Shown here: positions 34,051-45,421 of the stretch, in pieces
Layout of the letters: every line of letters starts with the position of its first letter
Position numbering within the stretch: position 1 is the stretch's first letter
Origin: Uranotaenia lowii
Lineage: Eukaryota; Arthropoda; Insecta; Diptera; Culicidae
Assembly (NCBI RefSeq): GCF_029784155.1
Contig: NC_073691.1
Coordinates: 57,336,217 to 57,400,216 of the forward strand
Direction: 5' to 3'
DNA length: 64,000 nt
Translations under genes and position numbers: made by a program
Notes under the pieces: generated by a model
Seen by the model: the letters and a program-made list of their open reading frames with translations, nothing else
What the model was told of the DNA's origin: nothing
Databases searched by the model: none

Positions 34051-35970
34051 CCTTTTTTTAACATTTTGAAGACATTTATATGTTTAAGAACGTTGTTGAA
34101 AACTTAATTGAAGGTTTCATTATAGCTCCCGGAAAAATTCGAAATACCTTTTTCTTCATCCACACTCGTTCTGAAAATCCATCATTGCAAATGCAAATTG
34201 AATTGCTTCGCTTTGATATTCTCCATTTGGAAAAGTACGAGGCAATGGTCATCAAACCAACTGGCAATGGTGCTGGCTGGGTGGTGGCTCCAGAGAGCGC
34301 CTTCCAAAGTCGCAATATCTAATTCCGCAGTTCGACACCTTTATGAATCGAGTGGGTATTTCACGATACGGATTTCTCTTTATTCACACCTTTGCCGAAA
34401 CGCTGCTGGTCAGCTTGTTTTTTTTTTCTTTCTCTCTAAAATTGCTGCTGCCGAGATTTCTGCTAACGAGTTTCGGAAGAAATCGATCATCCTGTTGGAA
34501 ATACTTAAGCTGAACAGCAGCAGCAGTAAAGTTGATAAAGCTGACAGCATTGCACTGAGCAGCAAAAAAATTACTCACACCCTCACAAGCGTTCAAGTTT
34601 TCCGGCGACTTTGAACACATTCGACATCGAAGACATTTCTCACCTTTGGACCTTCCTTCCGTTCTTTTGCTGGCCGCTTTTGGGGTTGTTGTATTTTCTT
34701 TTTGAAGGATTGCTTTATTTTCCTTCAGTTCAGTCTTTCAGATCTGATCCGAATACTTTGCATACCTACTCCATCTTCTTCGTTCGTCGTCGTTTTGATT
34801 AAAAATGGGATGCAAAGGGCAGGAACGTGTTCTTTTGAATTGATTCGATTAATGTTCAAAACACCGTTAAAACCATTCAAAAGCAAACCAATTTATCGGA
34901 ATTTTTTTTTGTTTTGGGAGTTTGTGTCTCAAAAATTTGAAATTCAAAATTCCTAATTCACAGGTTTTTTTACTGTCTTGTAACTCGTTTTCCTACAGAT
35001 TTCAGGTTAGTCCGGTAAGTACAAATAACTGAAACGGAACCATTCCTGTCGAAAAAATCATGACCCAACTTTCTGTCAGCAGTCAAACAAAATGCCGGCA
35101 TAATAGATTCACGCAAATCGGAAAGTAAACGGAATGTCATTCGGTGCTGCTTCTGCTTCAGAAATGGTTCGATTTTAATTACCACACTACGAGTCGCTTT
35201 CAAGTGGAACAAACGAAGGGAAGAAGGGATTCCAATCGAGGCTACAGAGGGCCACTTCCTTTGAGGAAACGCAGGCGAGCAAGTCCTCCAAAAAGTCATC
35301 AGCCAGCTTTTTCGTTTCCCACACAGCGATTAAGGCTGGGATTGTTCATTTTACGGAATCGATTTGCGTTTTCCCAATTTGGTCGCCTGACGCCTCAGCG
35401 TCGTCGTCGTGTTCTGCTTTCAAGTGCGCCGGCCAGGGATTAAAACGAAATGACAGCCCCAAGAAGCGGCCCTTATTTAGATTCCCTCGAAACTCTTTTC
35501 TGATGTTGATTGATTGATGCAATTTCGTTCGTTTCGTTTCGAGTTTATAATTGTAACACGCAAATCCTTTTTCATGGTTTTGGCGGAAAACAAAAATGAG
35601 CCACCTAAAAAGAGAACACCAACCGCCGAGTGTTGATTCCACCCTCAAATCTGATGCCAAATGACGACGGATGGGTTCGATTTGACGAGACACGCGGGTG
35701 TCCGGAGTTTTAATTCACTTTTAAAATTTCTGGCCAGACTTTCGGGAAACACGACCATCTTTGTTTGAAGTTTTGCAGCTCGAATAAGGGCGTTGTCTAA
35801 TGGAGTTTATTTTCCATTCTTGACCGGAGTGTGATTTCTTAACATTAATTTAAATTGATCCCACAAGCTTTGAGATTTAAAGGATACTAATAAAAACACT
35901 TGTATATGATGCTCTAATATGAAAAACTTGAGGTAACACAATCGTTGTGGAAAAACGCCCTCAAGCCAGA
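34051..35970. other. Unique DNA between the two TTGTCAAAA blocks
   Basis: No gene recognised; frames of 80-140 codons occur on both strands (34080-34614, 35144-35693) without domain matches. Confidence 0.35.
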
Positions 35971-38654
35971 ATTTGTCAAAATTGTCAAAATTGACAAAAT
36001 TATCGAAAATGCCAAAATTGTCAAAATTATCAAAATTGTCAAAAATGTCAAAATTGTCAAAATTGTCAAAATTGTCCAAATTGTCAAAATTGTCAAAATT
36101 GTCAAAATTGTCAAAATTGTCAAAATTGTCAAAATTGTCAAAATTGTCAAAATTGTCAAAATTGTCAAAATTGTCAAAATTGTCAAAATTGTCAAAATTG
36201 TCAAAATTGTCAAAATTGTCAAAATTGTCAAAATTGTCAAAATTGTCAAAATTGTCAAAATTGTCAAAATTGTCAAAATTGTCAAAATTGTCAAAATTGT
36301 TAAAATTGTCAAAGTTGTCAAAATTGACAAAATTGTCAAAATTGTCAAAATTGTCAAAATTGTCAAAATTGTCAAAATTGTCAAAATTGTCAAAATTGTC
36401 AAAATTGTCAAAATTGTCAAAATTGTCAAAATTGTCAAAATTGTCAAAATTGTCAAAATTGTCAAAATTGTCAAAATTGTCAAAATTGTCAAAATTGTCA
36501 AAATTGTCAAAATTGTCAAAATTGTCAAAATTGTCAAAATTGTCAAAATTGTCAAAATTGTCAAAATTGTCAAAATTGTCAAAATTGTCAAAATTGTCAA
36601 AATTGTCAAAATTGTCAAAATTGTCAAAATTGTCAAAATTGTCAAAATTGTCAAAATTGTCAAAATTTTCAAAATTGTCAAAATTGTAAAAATTGTCAAA
36701 ATTGTCAGAATTGTCCAAATTGTCAAAATTGTCAAAATTGTCAAAATTGTCGAAATCGTCAAAATTGTCAAAATTGTCAGAATTGTCAGAATTGTCGATA
36801 TTGTCTAAATTGTCAAAATTGTCAAAATTGTTAAAATTGTCTAAATTGTCAAAATTGTCAAAATTGTCAAAATTGTCAAAATTGTCAAAATTGTAATTGC
36901 CAAAATTGACAAAATTGCCAAAATTGTCAAAATTGTCAAAATTGTCAAAATTGTCCAAATTGTCAAAATTGTCAAAATTGTCAAAATTGTCAAAATTGTC
37001 AAAATTGTCAAAATTATCAAAATTGTCAAAATTGTCAAAATTGTCAAAATAGTCAAAATTGTCAAAATCATCAAAATTATCAAAACTGTCAAAATTGTCA
37101 AAATTGTCAAAATTGTCAAATTGTCAAAATTGTCAAATTTTCAAAATTGTCAAAATTGTCAAAATTGGCAAAATTGGCAAAATTGTCAAAGTTGTCAAAA
37201 TTGTCAAAATTGTCAAAATTGTCAAAATGGTCAAAATTGTCAATATTGTCGAAATTGTCAAAATTGTCAAAATTGTCAAAACTGTCAAAATTGTCAAAAT
37301 TGTCAAAATTGTCTAAATTGTCAAAATTGTCAAAATTGTCAAAATTGTCAAAATAGTCAAAATTGTCAAAATTGTCTAAATTGTTGAAATTGTTAAAATT
37401 GTCCAAATTGTCAAAATTGTCAAAATTGTCAAAATTGTCAAAATTGTCAAAATTGTCAAAATTGTCAAAATTGTCAAAATTGTCAAAATTGTCAAAATTG
37501 TCAAAATTGTCAAAATTGTCAAAATTGACAAAATTGTCAAAATTGTCAAAATTGTCAAAATTTTCAAAATTGTCAAAATTGTCAAAATTGTCAAAATTGT
37601 CAAAATTGTCAAAATTGTCAAAATTGTCAAAATTGTCAAAATTGTCAAAATTGTCAAAATTGTCAAAATTGTCAAAATTGTCAAAATTGTCAAAATTGTC
37701 AAAATTGTCAAAATTGTCAAAATTGTCAAAATTGTCAAAATTGTCAAAATTGTCAAAATTGTCAAAATTGTCAAAATTGTCAAAATTGTCAAAATTGTCA
37801 AAATTGTCAAAATTGTCAAAATTGTCAAAATTGTCAAAATTTTCAAAATTGTCAAAATTGTCAAAATTGTCAAAATTGTCAAAATTGTCAAAACTGTCAA
37901 AATTGTCAAAAATTTTCAAAATTGTTAATATTGTCAAAATTGTCAAAATTGTCAAAATTGTCAAAATTGTCAAAATTGTCAAAATTGTCAAAATTGTCAA
38001 AATTGTCAAAATTGTCAAAATTGTAAAAATTGTCAAAATTGTCAAAATTGTCAAAATTGTCAAAATTGTCAAAATTGTCAAAATTGTCAAAATTGTCAAA
38101 ATTGTCAAAATTGTCAAAATTGTCAAAATTGTCAAAATTGTCAAAATTGTCAAAATTGTCAAAATTGTCAAAATTGCCAAAATTGTCAAAATTGTCCAAA
38201 TTGTCAAAATTGTCAAAATTGTCAAATTTGTTAAAATTGTCAAAATTGTCAAAATTGTCAAAATTGTTGTCAAAATTGTCAAAATTGTCAAAATTGTCAA
38301 AATTGTCAAAATTGTCAAAATTGTCAAAATTGTCAAAATTGTCAAAATTGTCAAAATTGTCAAAATTGTCAAAATTGTCAAAATTGTCAAAATTGTCAAA
38401 ATTGTCAAAATTGTCAAAATTGTCAAAATTGTCAAAATTGTCAAAATTGTCAAAATTGTCAAAATTGTCAAAATTGTCAAAATTGTCAAAATTGTCAAAA
38501 TTGTCAAAATTGTCAAAATTGTCAAAATTGTCAAAATTGCCAAAATTGTCAAAATTGTCCAAATTGTCAAAATTGTCAAAATTGTCAAATTTGTTAAAAT
38601 TGTCAAAATTGTCAAAATTGTCAAAATTGTCGAAATTGTCAAAATTGTCAAAAT
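35971..38654 (+). repeat. 9-bp satellite (TTGTCAAAA)n, block 2
   Basis: About 298 units, more diverse at the left (35971-37400: TTATCAAAA, TTGGCAAAA, TTGTCTAAA and others) and homogeneous in the middle. Marker variants TTGCCAAAA then TTGTCCAAA recur at 38176 and 38539, exactly 363 bp apart, with TTTGTTAAAA following each, which shows a higher-order duplication. The TTGTTGTC insertion near 38267 matches that of block 1. Confidence 0.95.
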
Positions 38655-39872
38655 GGCTTACATTTTAAAAAGGCTTAAACATTCAGTTGGCTTAAAATTT
38701 CAGGCTGTAGTTGATGGGATTGGATTAGAATAATTCATTTTATCTGATAGCTCAGAGTTATCCTTTTGTTTCCAGAATTGGCCTTAATTGGTAAAAACAT
38801 TCAGAGCTCGTGCCAAAATTTTTGAGGACTATTTTTCTCATGGAGTGAATATTCTAGCCTAACAGAAATCGACTAGCTGCCCGATCTGGTTTGGTATCAA
38901 TAAAAATACTTATTACACCCCCCGGGAATTCCTCGACAGATAGAAAGTGCAATCTTTTTATGGGCTCCCCGGAACCGAAACGGAGCTAAGTTGGTCAAGT
39001 TTGAAATCGGACACTCGTATGTGGGCCAACTTGTTCCAGATTCTAGAAGTATATCGTATACGCCTTCCAAAAGACCGGACACATGAAGCAACCGAGCCGC
39101 AAAATATTCAAACAATCTCATTTGTATGACCCTCCTTGGCCATTTCTACCCCGAGAATTTGGTTCTTCCATATTATTTCTTCGACTATGCTAGCTGTGGA
39201 TCGGGAGAGATGCCTCCTGAACACTTCCAATGGGTAACAAGAATGTGACCCCCCGAATACCGGCCCCACTCTCTTGATGTGAGCTGTACAGTATACATAC
39301 AAGGTACTTCCGGAAATAATCCATGGCGAAATCACTCAGGTCGGAATCAATAATTGAACTTTGAGGGAACATTTTCAGGAGCTTCTATGTTTTTCAAACT
39401 GTTTTCTTCGGGTATCTTTCTTTCAGCAGGAAGAAAGAACGAAGGATGATGCTAAGCTTGCCTTTTGAGTTGGCCCTCAGCAAATAAATATTAATTTAAA
39501 CCACCCCAAGACCTAAGCTAAGATGATGGGATGTTTTGGTTCGTTGATTGGCCCGAAGGAGGAAGATCGATTGCCTTTTCTTCAACTTAAAATTTAAATT
39601 CGTTTCAATATGATTGAAGATTTTTACTCGTATCCCGGAAACTGAATCTAATAAGAAAACCCGACGCGCATTTACACAGGCTTGTCTACAGGCTTTTGAC
39701 TATTCAAGTAAAAACTAGTAAATATATGGACTCAATAAGAGAAGCTCCGAAAAAATTGAAAATTTAAAAACAAGTAATGAAGTTTTGAAGTATTATAAAG
39801 ATTATGGTGTTTAAGAATCTTGGGTGTGCCCCTTATCAAAAAAAAAATCAAAGCTTTGTTAGATTAGAATTA
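38655..39872. other. Probable old interspersed repeat and unique DNA
   Basis: 38880-39370 is GC-richer with short frames on both strands and has the look of a decayed transposon, but no domain could be named. The rest is AT-rich. Confidence 0.3.
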
Positions 39873-40645
39873 CCGTAATCCGGGGTAATATTAAAAATAG
39901 ATTTCTTCGCTGTTCAGGAATTGATACTTTGGGGTTACATTGATCAGTCTCCATTTTTACAGTTTTAACGAGTTTTCTTGATCTTAAAGGACACAAAACA
40001 TCTTCATAATTGTTCATAATTCTAATTTATCAATTTTACCTTGCTTTCAAACGTTTTCTTCTAAAACATTTCTAACCGAAGAAAAAACAATATTGCTGCA
40101 TACATCTATTGGCAAAAATTATTGTAATTACTAAATAGTTTTAGCTTTAAAATACAAATGAAATTTTACCTTCATACATTCCCCTAGGCCCTCCCACTAT
40201 TTTTTTTTTTAATTTTTTCTTCAAAGTTAATCATTTGATAGGATTCCTATCCATTTATCCAATAAGGACTTCCTTTGGAAAATGTTCTTACTTTTTAAAT
40301 ATCAAAAATTTATCATTAAATGACTATACAAAGAATAAAAGTTGTTCTTTCACATTAAACCAACCGTTTGCTTCTAAATACTTTTTGGTATCATCAGGAG
40401 AGCTGATTGTTTGCGAGCTTTGGAAAAAATAGATATTTTAAGATTTTGAAATTGCACTTTTACAAACAGAAAACAAATACAAACTAAATTTTGTCTATTT
40501 GATACTCAATTAATAGGCTTTCAAACGTAGAAAAAAGCTTTCGAAAATTCAAACTATAGACTAAGTTATTGAGGATAATGTGGAAAAATTTATTGATGGT
40601 CAAAGTTATCCCTGTGATCAAAGTTACCCCGTTTTACAAGAATAG
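39873..40645. repeat. GGGGTAA-type MITE, probable
   Basis: The left end CCGTAATCCGGGGTAAT and the right end GTTACCCCGTTTTAC are imperfect inverted repeats. The phrase GGTCAAAGTTATCCCTGTGA before the right end is typical of a MITE group seen in mosquitoes. Precise borders and target duplication were not established. Confidence 0.4.
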
Positions 40646-40954
40646 ACCTCAATTGGCCGGCTTAGAAGATTTGGACCTACTGAATCCCTGAAAACCTGAC
40701 ATTTTTTTTTCCATTGGTGAGTTCGTTCGTTTCATGTTATAAAATGCAGCGAGTCAAGTGGAAAATGACTGAATCGTTCCAGAACTGGTTTAAAATCATT
40801 TCGTTCAATTTTTCATGCATTTAAAGTTTGAAAAATTTTTCAAACTACTTAACCTAACCCCAGTTAATCATAAGAAGCGTTTGACAGGGAACTCCACGCT
40901 TCATCCACCCTTTGTTCCTGTATCTCTTGCGTTTTACATCACATGGTTAGCCTG

Positions 40955-41165
40955 GCCGTAGTGAGGAGTGTATCGAAAATAAGTTATAAATACATTTTTT
41001 TTTCATCCTATTGATTTTATTGATGATTCAAAAAAGAAACAGTTCGGAAGTGTTGACGCGTTTCATTAGGTTTTGTACAGCTGATTGCTCACAATTCTTG
41101 GCCGCAGCATTCCAATTTTTCTTGAAAACCTCAATGCTCCTGTTGGCCTTACTTTAGTTTTCTAC
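40955..41165 (-). pseudogene. C-terminal fragment of a DD37E mariner transposase
   Basis: On the minus strand FKKNWNAAAKNCEQSAVQNL aligns with the C-terminal part of the intact transposase (FKKDWINVSKTIDATVVQNL) and with the decayed one (FKANWLSAAKKVDKVAVQNL). Sequence after the stop includes GTATCGAAAATAAGTTATAA in the inverse sense of an inverted repeat, like the terminus of the intact copy. The N-terminal part is absent; BEL/Pao sequence begins immediately to the right. Confidence 0.6.
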
Positions 41166-42970
41166 AGATAATTTGTTTAAAAATGTTTCAGAGTCAAGTC
41201 CAGTTTATTATCTCCCACACCCGGCAGTTTTGAAACGAGACAAGCGTTTCGAGAAGATGTACAGGATGGTAGAAGTTCAACAACCGGATCAAAAACATCA
41301 GCGAGTTTTGTGGCGAGATGAACCGGCAGATCCTCTTAAAACCTTTGAGTTAACTACTGTAACCTACGGGACTGCAAGTTCTCCTTATTTGGCGGCCAGA
41401 TGTTTGAAGCAACTTGGAGAAGAAGGTTTGGACAGTTTCCCGATTGGTTCGAGAGTCATCAAAGAGGATTTTTATGTTGATGATTGTTAGACTGGGTCTG
41501 ACAGTGTACAAAAAGTGAAACTTTTGATCAAAGAAACAATGACTCTGACTGGTTCAGCTGGGTTTAATCTGAGAAAGTTTAATTCGAACTCAGAAGAAGT
41601 TTTGGCAAGCATTCCAGAAGAATCAAAAGACAAACGATCGGTTTTCGAGTTCGGTAAGTCGGACTCTACCGTCAAAACACTTGGTTTGAAATGGGACACG
41701 GAGTCTGACAAGTTTTTGTTTAGTTTTCCTCAATGGAGGTCGTCAGGCTCTGTGATCACTAAAAGATCGATACATTCGGATGCTGCCTATTAGTTTGACC
41801 CGCTTGGACTTGGCCCTGTTATGGTACAAGCTAAATTGATCAATGATCATTCAACAGTTGTGGCGTTTGAAGGTTGACTGGGATGAACCGCTGAGCAACG
41901 AATTTCAAGAAATTTGGAAAGAGTATAAGCAAAGTTTGATGCCTTTAGAATCTTTGACAGTTCCGCGTTGGATTGGGTTTGCAAAAGATTGTGTTTCCGC
42001 ACAAGTGCACGGATTTTGTGATGCATCGGAGGCAGCTTATGGAGCTTGTTTGTATTTGCGATGCGTAACAACTGATGGCCAGATTTTTGTGAGATTGATA
42101 ACAGCCCAATCGCGCGTAGCTCCGTTCGAAAATCTCAAGCGTCAGAAACGCAAAACATCTATTCCTCGTTTGGAGCTGTCCTCAGCATTGTAAGTTTCTC
42201 ATCTGTACGAGAAGTTCTCTAAAGTTTTCCCGGAAATTTCGGAAGCATTCTTCTGGACGGATTCGATGATTGTGAAGCAGGTTGGCTTCGCATCCGTCAC
42301 GTTGGCAAATGATTGTGGCGAATCGGAGTTTCGCAGATTCAGCACATAACTCGAAATGGTTTTTAGAACCATGTAGCTGGAAAAGAAAACCCTGCAGATG
42401 TAATTTCCCGCGGAATGTCACCAGCTCAACTTTTTTACGAGAAACTATGGTTAATTGGTCCACATTGGTTGTCGCTTGCCCAACAGAACTGACCTCTTCC
42501 AACTGTTGAAAAAGACGTGAATTCGTCTGTTGTAGAAGAACGGCCAACAACATCACTAGTTTCGCAAGTTATGACTCTCAATGAAATTTTTGGCCTGAAA
42601 GAATCGTTTACTGGTTTGACACGTATTGTAGCATGCTTTCACCGCTGCCGACTGTTGACAAATGTGAACTCCTTAGCAAGGGAGGAGATTCATGAATGTA
42701 TACCATGTATTCGGAACAAACCAAGAGTTTCTGAACATCTTATGTCAGATTTACCGTCAGTTGGAGGCACACAGGCAGCAGTTTTTAAACGAGTAGGGGT
42801 GGATTATTGTGGCCCTTTTCAAATTAGTTACCCTAATCGAAGAGAAGCTCCTGTTAAGTGCTATGTAGCCATTTCCGTGTGTTTGGCGGTAAAGGCTGTC
42901 CACTTAGAGTTGGTTATGGACCTAACGACTCAAGCGTTTATTGCCGCTTTGCGAAGATTTGTCGGTCGTC

Positions 42971-42982
42971 GCTGAAAACCAG
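42971..42982. repeat. Left 12-bp target duplication
   Basis: GCTGAAAACCAG here and at 44357-44368 flanks the RTE-like insertion. Integrase coding sequence resumes directly after the second copy. Confidence 0.85.
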
Positions 42983-44356
42983 GGTATCCTCGTGAAGGTC
43001 CCGAAGAAAGGAGACCTGACAGAGTGCGGTAACTGGCGAGGCATAACGTTTATCTGTACAACCCTCAAAGTACTCTGCAAAGTGATCCTGAACAGGATCC
43101 AGGAGAAAATTGACGCTACACTCCGACGGCAACAAGCTGGATTCCAATCCGGACGATCATGTGTGGACCACATCACAACGCTACGAATAATACTGGAACA
43201 AATCAACAAATTCCAGGACTCTCTTCTGCTGGTGTTCGTTGATTTCGAAAAAGCATTTGACCGACTTAACCATGAAAACACCTGGGCGACTCTAAGGCGA
43301 CGAGGGGTCCCAGAGAAACTAGTCCATCTAATCGAAGTACAATACGAGGCATTTTCGTGCAAGGTCTTGCACGACGGTGTCTTGTCCGAACCAATCCCGG
43401 TAACTGCTGGAGTGAGACAAGGATGTATTTTATCACCGCTACTTTTTCTCATCGTAATAGATGAGATTCTAACTGGCTCGATCGACTGTGCACCGAACCG
43501 AGGATTGCCGTGGAATCCTTCAACAATGGAGCAATTGAACGACCTTGAACTGGCTGATGATATTGTTTTGCTCGCCCAAACACAACCGGATATGCAGAGC
43601 TAACTCGACGACCTCACCGAAAGTTCCAAGGCAGCAGGTCTCAAAGTCAATGTCGGAAAGACCAAGTCGATGGAGATCAACACAGAAAATCCCTCCAGTT
43701 TCATGGTAGCTGGGCAACAAGTTGAGAAAGTGGAGTGCTTCCAGTATCTTGGTAGCCAGATAACGCCTGATGGTGGTACCAGGAAAGACATCGAAACCCG
43801 GATCAGAAAGGCCCGATTTGCGTTTGCGAGTTTCCGAAACATCTGGCGGTCACGCCAGATCTCTCTACGAACAAAAATCCGAATCTTCAACTCAAACGTC
43901 AAATCCGTATTGCTGTACGGGTGCGAAACTTGGTGCACATATGCGGTAACGACGCGAAAACTGCAAGTTTTTGTAAATCGCTGCCTGCGGAATATCATCC
44001 GCGCTTGGTGGCCTGGCAACTGGATCTCAAATGAGGAACTACATCGCCGGTGTCATCAAAGGGCGCTAGAAATCGAGATTCGGGAACGTAAGTGGAGATG
44101 GATTGGGCACACGCTGCGGAAAGATTAAAACGAGATTTGCAGAGAGGCGCTAGATTGGAATCCAGAAGGTCATCGAAGAAGAGGCAGACCCAGAAACTCG
44201 TGGCGGCGAAGCCTAGCCGCTGAAATCCGAACTGTCGACGAGAATCTTGACTGGGACCAGGTGAAGACGCTGGCTCCGGATCGTCAACAGTGGAGGTCTT
44301 TTACAACGGCCCTATGCACCGGTGGATCGGCGCGGGATCATTAAGTAAGTAAGTAA
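42983..44356 (+). mobile_element. 5'-truncated RTE-like non-LTR retrotransposon
   Basis: The 1374-bp insert sits between 12-bp direct repeats and ends in a TAAG-type tail (TAAGTAAGTAAGTAAG at 44342-44357). The endonuclease domain is missing and the copy starts inside the reverse transcriptase, as expected of incomplete target-primed reverse transcription. A very short 3' UTR and a tandem tail fit RTE-type elements; the exact clade is inferred from the reverse-transcriptase layout. Confidence 0.85.
42986..44340 (+). pseudogene. Reverse transcriptase of the RTE-like insert
   Basis: Reverse-transcriptase blocks in order: CGNWRGITFICTTLKVLCKV, LRRQQAGFQSGRSCVDHITT, LLVFVDFEKAFDRLNH, VTAGVRQGCILSPLLFLIVI, and LELADD in place of the usual F/YADD (Leu before Ala). 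A TAA follows at 43600 (after MQS), with the thumb and C-terminal part continuing in the +1 sense (VECFQYLGSQITPDGGTRKD, VLLYGCETW, RERKWRWIGHTLRKD) until about 44340. A TAA also interrupts after TLRKD. It is inactive. Confidence 0.85.
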
Positions 44357-44368
44357 GCTGAAAACCAG
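44357..44368. repeat. Right 12-bp target duplication
   Basis: Second copy of GCTGAAAACCAG; see 42971-42982. Confidence 0.85.
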
Positions 44369-44893
44369 ACTTGATCATGTGCGATAATGCGACTACGTTT
44401 GTTGGAGCGAAATATGAGTTGAAAGAAATACAACATTTGATGTGCTCAAAAGATTTTCAAAACCTAGTGATCAAGGACGCATCAGATTATGGAGTGATAA
44501 GATCACCTAACTTCGGAGGTTTATGGAAAGCTCAGGTGAAATCGTTTAAGGCCCACCTGAAGAAAACGTTTGGTTTGCGAACATTGAATGTTGACGAGAT
44601 GACAACGGCGTTAATACAAATTGAGGCGGTACTGAACGCAAGACCTCTAACACCTCAAAGTAGTGATCCCAACGATTTTACGGTTCTTACACCTGGACAT
44701 TTTTTGGTTCATCGACCGTTAACTGCCCTACCAGAGCGTGAAATTTGTATGGTTCCTGTAGGCAGATTAACGATGTTACAAAGGTCACAACAGTTGTGTC
44801 AACAGTTTTGGAAAAGTTAGAGAGTTCAGTACATAACCAATCTACAGAATCGCACTCGTTGAATAGTGCAGCGACGGAACATCACTATTGGTA

Positions 44894-45095
44894 CACAGTA
44901 AACGAAAATTACCGAGTTCGGTAATTTTTTTACCGAAATCCTAACATGTGTAAATCGATAAACTGTTCGGTAATTTTTTCGGTAAAAAATAAACGAACAT
45001 CGGTAAATCGATTCTTCATTTAACAGTTTAACGATTTACACATGTTAGGATTTCAGTAAAAAAATTACCGAACTCGGTAATTTTCGATTACTGTG
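44894..45095. mobile_element. Palindromic MITE, TA target, inside BEL integrase
   Basis: The 202-bp element begins CACAGTAAACGAAAATTACC and ends with its inverse, the two arms (about 75 bp each) matching except for a few bases and both including AACATGTGTAAATCG. TA lies on each side (44892-44893, 45096-45097). Excising the element and one TA restores the BEL integrase C-terminal frame (ITIG before, MMVLLKEDN after). TA duplication suggests Tc1/mariner-type mobilisation. Confidence 0.85.
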
Positions 45096-45421
45096 TATGA
45101 TGGTTCTTCTGAAGGAAGATAACATTCCCCCATTAAGATGGCCTCTGGGTAGAGTTGTTGAACTTTTCCTGGGCAACGACGGTAATGTTCGCGTAGTAAA
45201 CGTACGTACGAAAGATGGTACCTTCAACAGAGGAATCTCTAAGGTTTGTGTGTTGCCAATTAGAGACAACGAAGATACGTCGGACAGGGCAGATTAAATA
45301 GCCAAATTCGAATGGAGTTGATTGAGAGATTGTTCGAGGGGAAAACGCCTTGTCAGTTTATGCCAGTTTGGAAATGGCTAAGTTTAAAATGTTTCGCTGA
45401 ATTTTTGGTTTGTTTGTTTAT

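Larger units (their letters stand above)
41173..45297 (+). pseudogene. BEL/Pao pol: reverse transcriptase, RNase H, integrase (broken)
   Basis: Reverse transcriptase: VYYLPHPAVLKRD jumps directly to KMYRMVEVQQPDQKHQRVLW, so an internal deletion has removed its central part; the catalytic FYVDD is present at about 41470-41484, followed by a TAG at 41488. RNase H region: WRLKVDWDEPLS and VHGFCDASEAAYGACLYLRC at 41860-42060. Integrase: RVGVDYCGPF near 42805 (first acidic residue) and LIMCDNATTFVGAKYEL near 44370 (second), then GVIRSPNFGGLWKAQVKSF; the C-terminal domain is VLLKEDNIPPLRWPLGRV near 45103. Frameshifts near 41800 and 42200, several stops and two insertions abolish function. Confidence 0.85.

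Noticed and set aside
35807..38733. Frames of up to 511 codons with DNF, ILT, SKL or VKI repeats
   Set aside because: Same 9-bp array artefact; units are non-coding in every other respect.
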